A DNA stretch of 64,000 nt from Platanthera guangdongensis. Its lineage: Eukaryota; Streptophyta; Magnoliopsida; Asparagales; Orchidaceae. The notes beneath the pieces were generated by a model. It had not been told where the DNA came from, searched no databases, and worked only from the letters and a program-made list of their open reading frames with translations. Made by a program: the position numbers and the translations under genes. The DNA is taken from assembly GCA_039583875.1 (NCBI GenBank), contig CM077160.1, positions 112,797,314 through 112,861,313 of the forward strand, written 5' to 3'. Below are positions 1-9,677 of this stretch, piece by piece. Positions within the stretch are counted from its first letter, which is position 1. Every line of letters starts with the position of its first letter.

Positions 1-345
1 AGAGGGGACACCTTACTTGCTGGAAGGCAATTCAACATTACTTTACAGAAATCCACCAATGTGGATTGGGTGGCCTTCTTATGGAATTTAATGGAGCAAG
101 AGGCCCCACATTCCCCGACTCTCCCAACACTGCAAGTTATTTTGGACCTTTTTCCTGACATTTTTGTCGACACGACACACATTCCCCCATCCAGGCCGAC
201 AAATCACCACATCTTCTTGCAGGGGGTGTTTCCTCCATATCAGTTCGACCTTACCGATACAATCATGCACAAAAGAATGAGATTGAAGCACTGGTGGGCG
301 ATTTGTTAGCCGCGAGTATCATTCGCCCCAACGCCAGTCCTTTCT
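1..345 (+). pseudogene. Gypsy element G1, 5' fragment (protease-RT linker)
   Basis: Left part of a Ty3/gypsy polyprotein. Residues around 120-240 read LFPDIF...PPSRP..H, the usual linker just before gypsy RT. After one frameshift near 240 the reading continues as EALVGDLLAASIIRP, the start of the RT domain. The continuation lies 8.9 kb away, from 9260, because element S1 is inserted here. The 5' LTR, gag and protease must be left of the window. The split reading frame shows that G1 is the older element. Confidence 0.75.
283..345 (+). repeat. Left copy of 63-bp duplication flanking S1
   Basis: This 63-bp stretch of gypsy RT coding sequence recurs at 9260-9322 with two mismatches, on the other side of the S1 insertion. 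Normal copia integration duplicates about 5 bp, so this is an abnormally long target duplication. Confidence 0.85.
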
Positions 346-2074
346 GTTGGATCCCTAGTTGATTTGGGCTAGGTTCACTAGCTTAGGATGTGACCCATCA
401 TGTATAGCCAGTGTCAAGCTGTGTCCTAGAGTGTAGGTCAAGTACTTAGAGTCAACTTCAGATGGACCAGCTATCAACAAGACCATCAGAGACTCCAGAC
501 TTAGAAGATTTCAAGACTAAGTAAAGTGAGTTCGACGTTCGTCGAACTCAGCTCGACGAAAGGTGTTCTGCGCTCGACGATCGTGAGACATTTCTTTGTG
601 CTGAGCTCGACGATCTTAGTTCTCTGTTCGACGAAGCCTGAGTTTCTTCAACAAGCTAAAGTCAGGACAACTTCAGAATTTTTCTAAGTTCAATTTCAAG
701 CTTTGGTCGACGAACAGGATTCTGAGCTCGACGAACTTGGACCTCAAGTTCTCAACTTCTCAGGTCGACGATTTCAGTATTCTACTCGACGATTTGTGGT
801 CTACGATTTGATTCCTTCTCAGTCAGAGACTTCTCAGATTCCAAGTCCACAATCATTCTCAGCTCGACGAATTTGGATCTCAGCTCGACGAATGAAGATT
901 GTCAGTTCGACGAATGTTAAAGCAGAATTGACAAGATTTCCCTGGAAGACTAATTGCTTTTGTCTGGTCGACGAACTCATCAAGCTCAGCTCGACGAACT
1001 CAAGCTCAGCTCGACGAACTGTGAACTCAGCTCGACGATTGGTGTTCTTCGTTCGACGATTCCAGACTAGGTCTTCTCCAGCTTCCCGTCCCGGTTCTTG
1101 GCGATGATTCCGGAGTAATCAATGACAGATCCTCTCAGAATGTTACCATTAGAACGCGCATTGATCTTGGATTATTACATGCCGTTTTTCCATGGGACAG
1201 TTAGGGAAATCATTGATTGCCGCTTCCTTCCCAGGCCGACTGCAATTACTGCTCAACATTCAAATTTCGAATGTTCCTCAGTCAGAAAATTACAGAAAGA
1301 AAAGGATTAATCAGTAAGAGATACCAGAAGCAATACAGACACACAGACAGATTGCACAAGAACAATTTTACAGAAATGTAAAGTTCTTGACTGCAATTAG
1401 CCTTGGCCAGAGAACAACTTCATCAAGAAGAAGAAGAACAACCATTTACTATCAAGAGTCTTCTTCCTTCAATCCTCCAGGACAACTTCAGAAGGACAAC
1501 ATAACTCTATCTGTCAAAGAAGTTCCTGAAGCAATCTCTGGTCCAGACACTCAAGCTTTCAAGACCTGTCACCCTGTAGCAGTGCTCCAGTTTTCCTGAT
1601 CTCAGGGGGAGCAAAATCTGCTAACATCAATCCACTGTTTTCTCAGTTGTTATAGAGAAAGAGAAGACATCATCACCTCTTTTCCAACTCCTGTACAGGG
1701 TTTTAATTCCCTTCAAAATTATTTCTGGTTACAAGTCTCCTTCCAAAAGACATGAGGTTTTGGTTTTTGAGCACCCGAACAAAAGCTCATTGGTGTCAGA
1801 CGCCTGATCAAAAATCTGAGTGGATTCCTACCAGGGTGGTAGAAGAGTGGATGTACCCAGGTTGGGGAACCACTATAAAATTTCTTATGTCGTCTGGTTG
1901 TCCTTTTCTTTTGTTTTGGCTGTGCTCTGTGATTAGATAGTTTGCTGTGTTTATTTATTTTATTTGCAGACTTGTTCACTTAGGAATACAACTAAAGTTG
2001 TAAAAAGTTTGTAGTGAGCACAATACTCTATTCACCCCCCCTCTAGAGTATTTCAGATCTAACCTGCACTTTCA
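345..2074 (+). repeat. Putative 5' LTR and leader of S1
   Basis: The inserted sequence begins TGTTGG at the junction with gypsy DNA. A CA at 2073-2074 lies just upstream of a tRNA-Met-type primer site, which gives an LTR of about 1.7 kb. No second LTR exists for comparison, so the limits are inferred. A CCCCCCTCT stretch and a promoter-like region precede the end. The first third is rich in TCGACGA motifs. Short ORFs here look incidental. Confidence 0.5.
525..1075 (+). repeat. TCGACGA palindrome cluster 1 (in LTR)
   Basis: About 20 copies of TCGACGA, mostly preceded by AGC or GT and followed by A or T, at irregular 15-60 bp spacing. Near 534-560 the motif forms an inverted pair, TTCGTCGA then 7 bp then TCGACGAA. 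The same module recurs at 3880-4125 and 7540-7830 in this element. Confidence 0.85.
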
Positions 2075-2076
2075 AT

Positions 2077-2089
2077 TGGTATCAGAGGC
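2077..2089 (+). promoter_or_regulatory. Primer binding site of S1
   Basis: TGGTATCAGAGGC matches the usual plant retrotransposon primer site complementary to initiator tRNA-Met (TGGTATCAGAGC), with one change. It starts 2 bp after the inferred LTR end. Confidence 0.85.
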
Positions 2090-2206
2090 AGGTTGGTTAA
2101 AATATCATACCTTAATTGTTTGTATAGGCTAACACCTGAATCAAAAAGATCCCTCTTGTGAGATCTGATTGTTTGTTTTTGTTATTAGATTTACTTCTTC
2201 ACAAAA

Positions 2207-4027
2207 ATGACCCAAAACAAAGATTATGCAAGCATCAGACCTCCAGTATGCAATCTTAACAAGTTTGCTATCTGGAAGACAAAAATCAGATTATACATGA
2301 ACTCTATTGATGAAGATATTTTTGCTTCCATCTTGACAGGAGTACCTCCAGCACCTACAGCTTCTACAAGCACTTCTACCAACATGACTGCAGTACCTCC
2401 TCCAGAGAATAATGATGCCTACAAGAAAGCCAAAATGACAGATGCTAAAGCAATGAATATCTTGGCTCAGATTATGTCAGATGACATATTTCAGAAGGTG
2501 ACTGAGTGCACCCCAGCCAAGGCCATTTGGGATTCCCTCAACCAAATGGTAGCTGGCTCTGCAGATGAAAGGAAAGACAGGAGATCCAACATCATATCCC
2601 TGTATGAGAATTTCAAGAAGGATGAGGCTGAATCAGTGGCTGAAATGTATAACAGGTTGAGCTCAATCATCAATGAGCTTAAGACCTTGGATAAGGACAT
2701 CACCCTGACAGAGGTGAATGATAAGATTTTGATGTGCTTCCCCAGCTCTTGGGATTCAAGAATCTGGCCTATCAAAGAAGCCAGAAGCTTCAATGAGATA
2801 TCAACTGAGTCTCTGCTAGGCAAATTAAAGTCCTATGAGCAGCTAATCAAAACAAGAGAAGCAGCAGAACAAAAGGCAACAACACCAGTGAGAAAGGAAC
2901 ACAGTATAACCTTTAAAGCATCTGAGGAAAGTGAGAACTCAACATCAAATGAAGAATTGATGAGCCTCTTTGCAAAAAGATTCTATAAGATGGCTAGAAA
3001 GGATTTCAGAAGGAAATCATCCAGGCAGGATGATAAGCCCAGATTTGACAAGACACCAACCAAGGAGGTTGTGTGCTTTGGATGCAGAAAGCCTGGACAC
3101 TATATCTCAGAATGTCCAGAAAATCAGAAGAAGGAGAAAGATAGAGAAAATGACTCCAGGAGAAAACACAACATCAAACCCTCTTCCAGCAAGTATAAAA
3201 AGAAAGACAAGGGCTTTGTTGCTGAGACTTGAAGTGATACAGAGGAAGAATCATCCTCTTCCAGTTCAAGTGAAGAAGAGGAAGAAGCAAGATCCAAAGA
3301 GGTCTGTCTTATGGCAATTGATGCCTCCAGGAGCAATTTTGGATCAGAAGGAGAATCTGAAGATGAAGCAGCCTCAGACTCAGAGACAGATCAAGTTCTT
3401 TCAAGCTTTGATTTCAATTCTGATTTATTTAAAATTGAGTTTAAAATCATGTGTTTAGATTTAATTAATTCAGAAAAAGAGATAAAAACTCTTAGAGAAA
3501 GACTAGCAAATCTTGAATCTGTTAACTCAGAAAATATTAAACTAACAGACCAACTAACTCTAGCAAATGAACAAATAATTAAATTAAAATCTGAATTATG
3601 TGAGGCCAAACAAATTGAGCAATCTCTCAATGGGAGAAGTCTCAAGCTGATGGACATAACAAGCACAGTTAATGACAGATTAAATGACAAGCTGGGCTTG
3701 GGTGCATCATCAAGTTTGCCCCCCATAATTAAGAAAAATATTCTTACAACCCCCATCAAGTTTATTTTTGCCAAGGGAAAAGAAAAGTTAATAGACAAAC
3801 CAATGTCAGAAAACAACCCAAAACACATAAACAAGAGAAATAGAAATCAGAAAACAAGTAATAAAAACAAGGTTCAACAGCATTCGTCGAACTTAGATCG
3901 ACGAAATGTGGCCAGTTTGTCGAACCCAGATCGACGAACGCTGAACGCAAACTTCAGTTATAACAATTCGTCTAACTGCGATCGACGAACTTTGTATGGT
4001 TCGTCGAGCAGAGGTCGACGAACTTGA
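2207..4027 (+). pseudogene. S1 gag polyprotein (one in-frame TGA)
   Basis: Gag of a Sirevirus-type copia. The first 341 residues contain the UBN2/gag core (roughly residues 10-220, with FAIWKTKIRLYM) and a CCHC zinc knuckle, CFGCRKPGHYISEC, near residue 290 that binds genomic RNA. A TGA at 3230-3232 interrupts the frame, probably from Trp. The same frame continues from 3233 to 4027 through a Ser/Glu-rich acidic stretch and a coiled coil (about 3450-3640), then a basic tail. The last 50 codons overlap the palindrome cluster and read as a repeated S-N-x-D-R-R-T pattern. The start codon at 2207 lies 120 bp after the primer site. Confidence 0.8.
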
Positions 4028-4125
4028 GCCGCAAAAAATGACTACTGTCATTCTCTGAGCAGAGATCGACGATCTCAGCCCTATTCGTCGAACTCTGGTC
4101 GACGAACTTACAAAAATTCGTCGAA
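3880..4125 (+). repeat. TCGTCGA...TCGACGA palindrome cluster 2 (gag-pol junction)
   Basis: Five or six modules of the form TTCGTCGA, about 7 bp, TCGACGAA, each an imperfect 23-bp hairpin, spaced 30-55 bp apart. The first three lie within the gag frame, the rest past its stop. The inner 7 bp vary while both arms are kept. Confidence 0.9.
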
Positions 4126-4355
4126 CTCAGAAGGACCAAACTTAAACTATTTCTCTTACAGAAACTCTAAACCAGCTAACAAGTCGTTCAATCCAGTAGC
4201 TGATTGAGTTATTCCACCTAGCAGATATCACCCCTTAGGTTATAAATCTCAACCCGCATTATCAGTTATATTCAGTTTCTCTTTTCAACCAAATAAAGGA
4301 CCCAAGGTAATCTGGGTCAAGAACAATTGAGTTTTGTTTTTCATTACAGGTACAT

Positions 4356-6049
4356 GTGAAGAGCTGTGCAAGGGTAAGTCAGACCTGGTACTTGGACAGT
4401 GGTTGCTCCAAACACATGACAGGCAGCAAGGCAAATTTATCCAATTACAAGTCCAAGCTAGGACCAAAGGTGATTTTTGGAGATTCAAACAGTGGCCAGT
4501 CAGAAGGATATGAAGCAATCAAGATTGGGACAGTTACCTTCAAGAAAGTAACATATGTAAGAAGACTTAAACATAACCTAATATCCATAAGTCAATTATG
4601 TGATGAAGGTTATCATGTACACTTTAACTCTACCTCTTGTTCTATTATTAATAATGAAAACCAAAATGTTTTAATTGGAATTAGACAAGACAACATATAT
4701 CTAGTAGATTTTATTTCTGCCAAAACTGATGTTTGTTTACTCAATATCACTAGTAATCAAAATGAGTTATGACATAAAAGACTAGGACATGTAAACCTTA
4801 AGAATATAGCTAGGTTATGTAAAGACAATCTTGTTAGAGGTTTACCTTCTGACCCCTACAAGAAGGAAAACCTATGCAGGGCTTGTCAATTAGGCAAGCA
4901 AACTAAAATCAGTTTTAAATCCATTAATAAAAGTGATTCACCTAGGATATTGTATTTGCTTCATGTGGATGTATTTGGACCCATTGCAGTACAAAGCCTA
5001 GGAGGGAAGTCTTATACTTTAGTGATTGTTGATGACTTCTCTAGATTCAGTTGGGTAGCCTTCTGAGAGCTAAGTCAGATACATTCAAGGTTCTTACAGA
5101 TTTTCTCAGGACCATACAGATTGAGTTCTCTACTCATGTTGCATTGATCAGAAGTGATCATGACACAGAGTTTGAGTCTCTTCTTATGCGTGAGTTCTGT
5201 GAGAAGGAAGGTATCAGGCAGTGCTTCTCCGCTCCTAGAACTCCCCAACGAAATGGGGTAGCTGAAAGGAAAAATAGGACACTCATTGAATCTGCAGGCA
5301 CATTACTGACAGATGCTTACACGCCTCTATCTTTTTGGGCAGAAGCTGTAAACACTGCTAACTATGTCCTGAATAGAAGTCTTATACATAAACTGAAAAA
5401 TAAGACCCCCTATGAATTACTTAAAGGGAAGAAACCTAAAGTCACTTATTTTAAAGTTTTTGGTTGTATATGCTATATTTACACTAACAACAAAAGATAC
5501 ATTAGAAAGTTTGAGGCTAAGGCTTAGAAAGGAATTTTTCTAGGATACTCCCAAGTAAGCAAGACCTATAGGATTTTTAATAAATCCACTCTTAAAATTG
5601 AAGAGTCTGTCCATGTATCATTTGATGAAGCTAACATGTCTTATAAGAAGAAAGAGATTTCTACCATAAGCTCTTTGCAGGTTCCACCACTGTGTGAGTC
5701 TATGGATGGACTAAACCTTACCCAAGAGGTATCAACCCATCCTTCTCCACAGGTTGCTGAAGATAGTGAAGAAGAGATTCAAGTGGAAGTGGCTGAACTT
5801 CTCTCAACAGCTAGTATCATTCCTCAAGAGGAATTAATTACAGAAGCTGTTGCTCAACAAATTCCACCAACTGATCTTGTCACACTTAGAAATCACCCCA
5901 GATCTCAAGTGATTGGAGACATTTCAGCAGGTGTACAGACAAGACATCAACTCAACCAAGACTTGATGCATGCCTGTTTTCTCTCTCAAATTGAACCTCT
6001 CACTATTCATGAAGCTGAGCAAGATCCCCACTGGATCATTGCAATGTAA
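4356..6049 (+). pseudogene. S1 pol: protease and integrase
   Basis: Protease is shown by WYLDSGCSKHMTG near 4385 (copia D-S-G active site). GAG-pre-integrase follows a TGA at 4770-4772 (HKRLGHVN), then an integrase zinc finger. The catalytic core keeps its acidic residues: DVFGP near 4970, RSDHDTEF near 5150, and a Glu in NGVAERKNRT near 5260. A frameshift near 5060, a TAG at 5525-5527 and a TAA at 6047-6049 break the frame. The linker after 5636 is Glu/Gln-rich. The protein would process gag-pol and insert cDNA, but this copy cannot make it. Confidence 0.8.
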
Positions 6050-7528
6050 GATGAACTAAATCAGTTTGAGAGATGTAGAGTTTGAGATTTGGTTCCAAGA
6101 CCCCATAACTACCCAGTTATTGGAACCAAATGGGCCTACAAAAACAAGTTGGATGCTCAAGGAAACATAGTGAGAAACAAGGCTAGGCTTGTTACTCAAG
6201 GCTACAGGCAAGAGGAAGGAATTGACTATGACCAAACATTTGCCCCTGTTGCAAGGTTAGATGCCATAAGAATATTCCTTGCCTATGCAGCTCACAGGAG
6301 ATTCAAAGTGTTCCAAATGGTTGTCAAGAGTGCATTCTTGAATGGAGTGCTTCAAAAAGAGGTTTATGTAGAACAATCTTCAGGTTTTATCTCTCTAACT
6401 CAATCCTCTTTTGTATTTAAATTGCATAAAACTATCTATGGTTTAAAGCAAGTTCCAAGAGCTTGGTATGAGACCTTAGCAAGTTTTCTTTTAGAGCATA
6501 AATTTACAAGAGGAAACATAGATAAAACTCTTTTCACTAGACATCATAAGGACCAAATTTTGTTAGTACAAATATATGTGAATGACATCATCTTTGGGTC
6601 TACTGATCCCAAATTGTGCAAGAGGTTTGCTGACCTCATGCATTCCAAATTTGAGATGAGTAGCATGAGTGAGCTTTCCTACTTCCTTGGTCTTCAAGTG
6701 AAGCAGCTCCCTGATGGTATCTTCCTCTCCCAAGCTAAGTATGCTAAGGAGCTTATCAAAAAGTTTGGGATGAGTGATGCTTCAGGAATGAAAACACCTA
6801 TGGCTACAAATGATGTTGTGGGTTCTGATGCAGCAGGGAAACCTGTGGATCAGAAGCATTATAGGGCAATTGTTGGATCCCTATTATACCTAACAGCTAG
6901 CAGGCCTGATATAATGTTTGCCACATGCCTTTGTGCTAGGTTCCAAGTGAACCCTAAAGAATCTCACCTTATTTTCTTAAAAAGAATTTTGAGATATATA
7001 AAAAGTTGTCCTAATCTAGGACTCTGGTATCCTGCAGAGTCAGAGTTTGAGTTAACTGGATACTCAGATGCTGACTATGCTGGATGTAGAGTGGACAAGA
7101 AGAGTACCTCTGGAACTTGCCAGTTCCTGGGTATGAGACTTGTCTCCTGGTTTTGTAAAAAACAAACATCTGTGTCTACATCAACTGCAGAAGCAGAATA
7201 CATGGCTGCTGGCAGCTGTTGTTCACAGATGTTATGAATACAGAACCAACTCTTAGACTATGGTGTCAACTTAAATAATTCAACATTATTTTGTGATAAT
7301 ACTAGTGCTATTGCTATAACACAGAATCTAGTTCACCATTCTAGGACTAAGCATATTGATATAAGACATCATTTCATTAGAGATAATGTAGATAAAAAGA
7401 AAATTAATTTAATCCATATTCCTACTGATTTACAAAGAGCAGACATTTTCACCAAACTCTTGGATGAGAAAAATCATCTGTTCTTTATAAATCAACTGGG
7501 AATGATTAATGGAGAACAGTTAAATTAA
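6050..7528 (+). pseudogene. S1 pol: reverse transcriptase and RNase H
   Basis: The copia RT begins near 6083, where a TGA (6083-6085) replaces the Trp of the usual VWDLVP motif, and runs open from 6089 to 7237. Motifs include [18 protein letters not shown] and IYGLKQ. The catalytic YVDD box reads YVND near 6575, so one catalytic Asp is lost. RNase H starts near 7060 (YSDADYAG) with Glu in EAEYMA. A TGA at 7235-7237 follows QML, and the homology then continues in the same frame to 7528 (INQLGMINGEQLN). Dead copy. Confidence 0.82.
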
Positions 7529-7539
7529 TTTCTGTCTGC

Positions 7540-7830
7540 ATTCGACGAATTTTCCAGAGTTCGTCGAACGGAGTTCGACGAATTAGGGAAAGTTTGAGAG
7601 ATTCTCGTCGAACGGAGATCGACGAATTCTCTGTGTGGAAACATTTTTTGTCGGCCGGAGATCGACGAACTTTGCTTCAGAAGATATTTCGTCGAACTTC
7701 GTTCGACGAACTATGTTCGATTCTTCTGGATGAGATCGACGAATTATTTGTCTATAAGTTATTTCGTCGAGCTCAGTTCGAAGAATTGTTTCTTTTTCGT
7801 GGAACGGAGATTGTCGATTCATATTCTGAA
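7540..7830 (+). repeat. TCGTCGA...TCGACGA palindrome cluster 3 (after pol)
   Basis: At least five modules with arms TTCGTCGA/TCGACGAA and a 7-bp core such as ACGGAGA. They lie between the pol stop and the env-like ORF. Both strands are open for 80-98 codons only because the repeat reads as R-R-T-x-F-D-E in one frame. I treat those ORFs as by-products of the repeat. Confidence 0.88.
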
Positions 7831-7924
7831 AATCTTATATCTAGGTTTTCTTCGACCTCCGTCCCGCGCTTTCAGTTCTCTTGCTCTTGATCATCGTTTT
7901 CTCTGTCTTTCTCGCAGGTCATCA

Positions 7925-9209
7925 ATGACGATTCCAGCAGGAATTTTGGCTGCCATGAAATTTGACACTGGTTTCGACATGGATTTCGATTCATTCCAAC
8001 ACTCTGACCCAATCTTCCTCTACATTCTGGAACTATTAGAGGAACTTGGTCTCAAAGATTTCATGACCAGAAGGATTAAACTGCACTCCACTGAAATCAG
8101 AGAATGAGTGTATACATCGTCTGTTTCTGAGGAAAATATTTTGACAGAAAATATCGGGAGTCATGCTGTTTCTTTGTCTCCCGGCGTTCTCTCTGAAATT
8201 TTTGGTTTGGTAAATGGAGAAGATAATATGGAAATGGATTCTGAAAAATTTAGTGAAATGCTGAAGTTAATGGGGTTTTCCGGAAGCAACCCTAACAAGT
8301 TGTTGAAGAAACAACTTTCTGCCACCTATCAGTTTTTGGCGGATATTGTGGGAAATACTGATGGGCAAGCACACCGCACATGATTACATTACCCGACATC
8401 AATTCCTTATCATGTGTGCGGTGGTGAATAAGCGTCCTGTTGATTGAAGTAAGATTTTCTTTGAGTTGATTAAGAAGAAGAATAGCAAGAAGGAAGTCTG
8501 CTTCGGAAAAATCCTGGGGATCTTCCTTAAGGAAAAGGCTGGTGAATGCATGGTCTCCCCGACCATCTTCATCAATGCCAGCAAGCGCCTCACATGCGCC
8601 TTGTTTGGCAGATGAGAGAGGACGATCTCCAAGCCCTCCAAGTCTTCCTCCTCTTCCCTCCCAGCTTCTGAGAGCACCAGAGCTGTGAAGGCCACTCCCC
8701 ACCCTGCTGAGGAGATCCATCCCCCTCCACCATCTCTTCCAGCACCACTTCCAGCAAAGCAGCCTCCTCATGTGCCTACTCCACCTCCATCTCCACCTCT
8801 GGACATCACCAACATCCCATCTCCACCTCCATCTTCCCCTCTGCAAGCTAATCAACAACCAACACCTCCAGCTTCACCTCATGAATCACATATCCCTACA
8901 CCTCCTCAGTCTCCACTTCCCCCTCATTTGTCTTCCATTCCCTCTTCCAACATACTCTCAGACATTGCCATGCCAGATGCCACCATTCCATCTTCATCAC
9001 CATCCACTCATCACCTATCTGCTATTCCACCCTCCATTCCATCCTTACTTGCTCCCTCCTCCATACCTAATGCAACATCCTCTTCCCCTTCCTCCTTTGA
9101 TTCAACTACCATATCATCTATCATCACCATTCTTACTCCTCTCATCAAATCCCTTATCACAGAGGCCATTACACCTCTTGTGAATTCTATTCATTCTTTA
9201 TCTGTTTAA
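7925..9209 (+). pseudogene. S1 env-like third ORF
   Basis: A gene after pol of about 420 codons, broken by TGA at 8105-8107, a frameshift near 8385 and TGA at 8445-8447. The N-terminal two thirds resemble the plant Sirevirus env-like/'putative plant transposon protein' ORF (for example RHQFLIMCAVVNKR near 8396). The last 174 codons are extremely Pro/Ser-rich (8685-9100), then a hydrophobic stretch (SSIITILTPLIKSLIT) ends the protein. No signal peptide or clear fusion segment is visible, so an envelope role is only by analogy. The element is truncated 50 bp after this gene. Confidence 0.6.
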
Positions 9210-9259
9210 ATTTCTGCCCTCTCTGCTGCCTCCTCTTCATTCAGGAGCCTGGCTCCAGG

Positions 9260-9322
9260 TTGAAGCTCTGGTGGGCGATTTGTTAGCCGCGAGTATCATT
9301 CGCCCCAACACCAGTCCTTTCT
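9260..9322 (+). repeat. Right copy of 63-bp duplication flanking S1
   Basis: Matches 283-345 with two mismatches (61/63). It begins directly after the truncated S1 end and restores the gypsy RT frame. Confidence 0.85.
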
Positions 9323-9585
9323 CGTGCCCTTCCTCCTGGTTTGTAAGAAGGATGACAATTGACACTTTGCGTGGACTACCGGGAATTCATTAAGGTTATG
9401 ATCTCTGATAAGTATCCTATCCCATTCATTCAGGAGTTATTGGACGAGTTACGTGGGGCTGCCTATTTCTCAAAATTGGAACTTCGCTTGGGCTACCATC
9501 AGATTTGGGTCAGGGGGGAGGATATTCCCAAGGCGGCGTTCCGCACGCAAGACGACCACTACGAGTTCCTTGTCATGCCCTTTGG

Positions 9586-9677
9586 TTTGACGAATACTCC
9601 CGCCAACTTTCAGACAACTATGAATGATTTAGGGTTTGACGAATGCTCCCGCCACCTTTCAGACAACTATGAATGAT
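9586..9677 (+). repeat. 43-bp direct duplication inside G1 RT
   Basis: 9586-9628 and 9635-9677 are the same 43 bp with two mismatches, separated by 6 bp. The duplication shifts the RT frame just after the MPFGLTN motif. Confidence 0.9.

Larger units (their letters stand above)
345..9259 (+). mobile_element. Sirevirus-like Ty1/copia element S1, nested in gypsy G1, lacking its 3' LTR
   Basis: The order is LTR, primer site, gag with zinc knuckle, protease, integrase, RT, RNase H, then an additional env-like ORF. Integrase before RT makes it copia; an extra gene after pol and a long gag coiled coil are features known from Sireviruses (SIRE1-type). It interrupts gypsy G1. It ends about 50 bp after the env-like gene with no second LTR, so it is 3' truncated. 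All genes carry stops or frameshifts, so it is dead. Confidence 0.8.

Noticed and set aside
525..7830. CRISPR-like repeats (TCGACGA clusters)
   Set aside because: Spacing is irregular, units are palindromic half-sites in a retrotransposon, no cas genes, and the genome is a plant.
7925..9209. True retroviral envelope gene
   Set aside because: No signal peptide, furin-like site or fusion segment seen; similarity is to plant env-like ORFs of unknown role.
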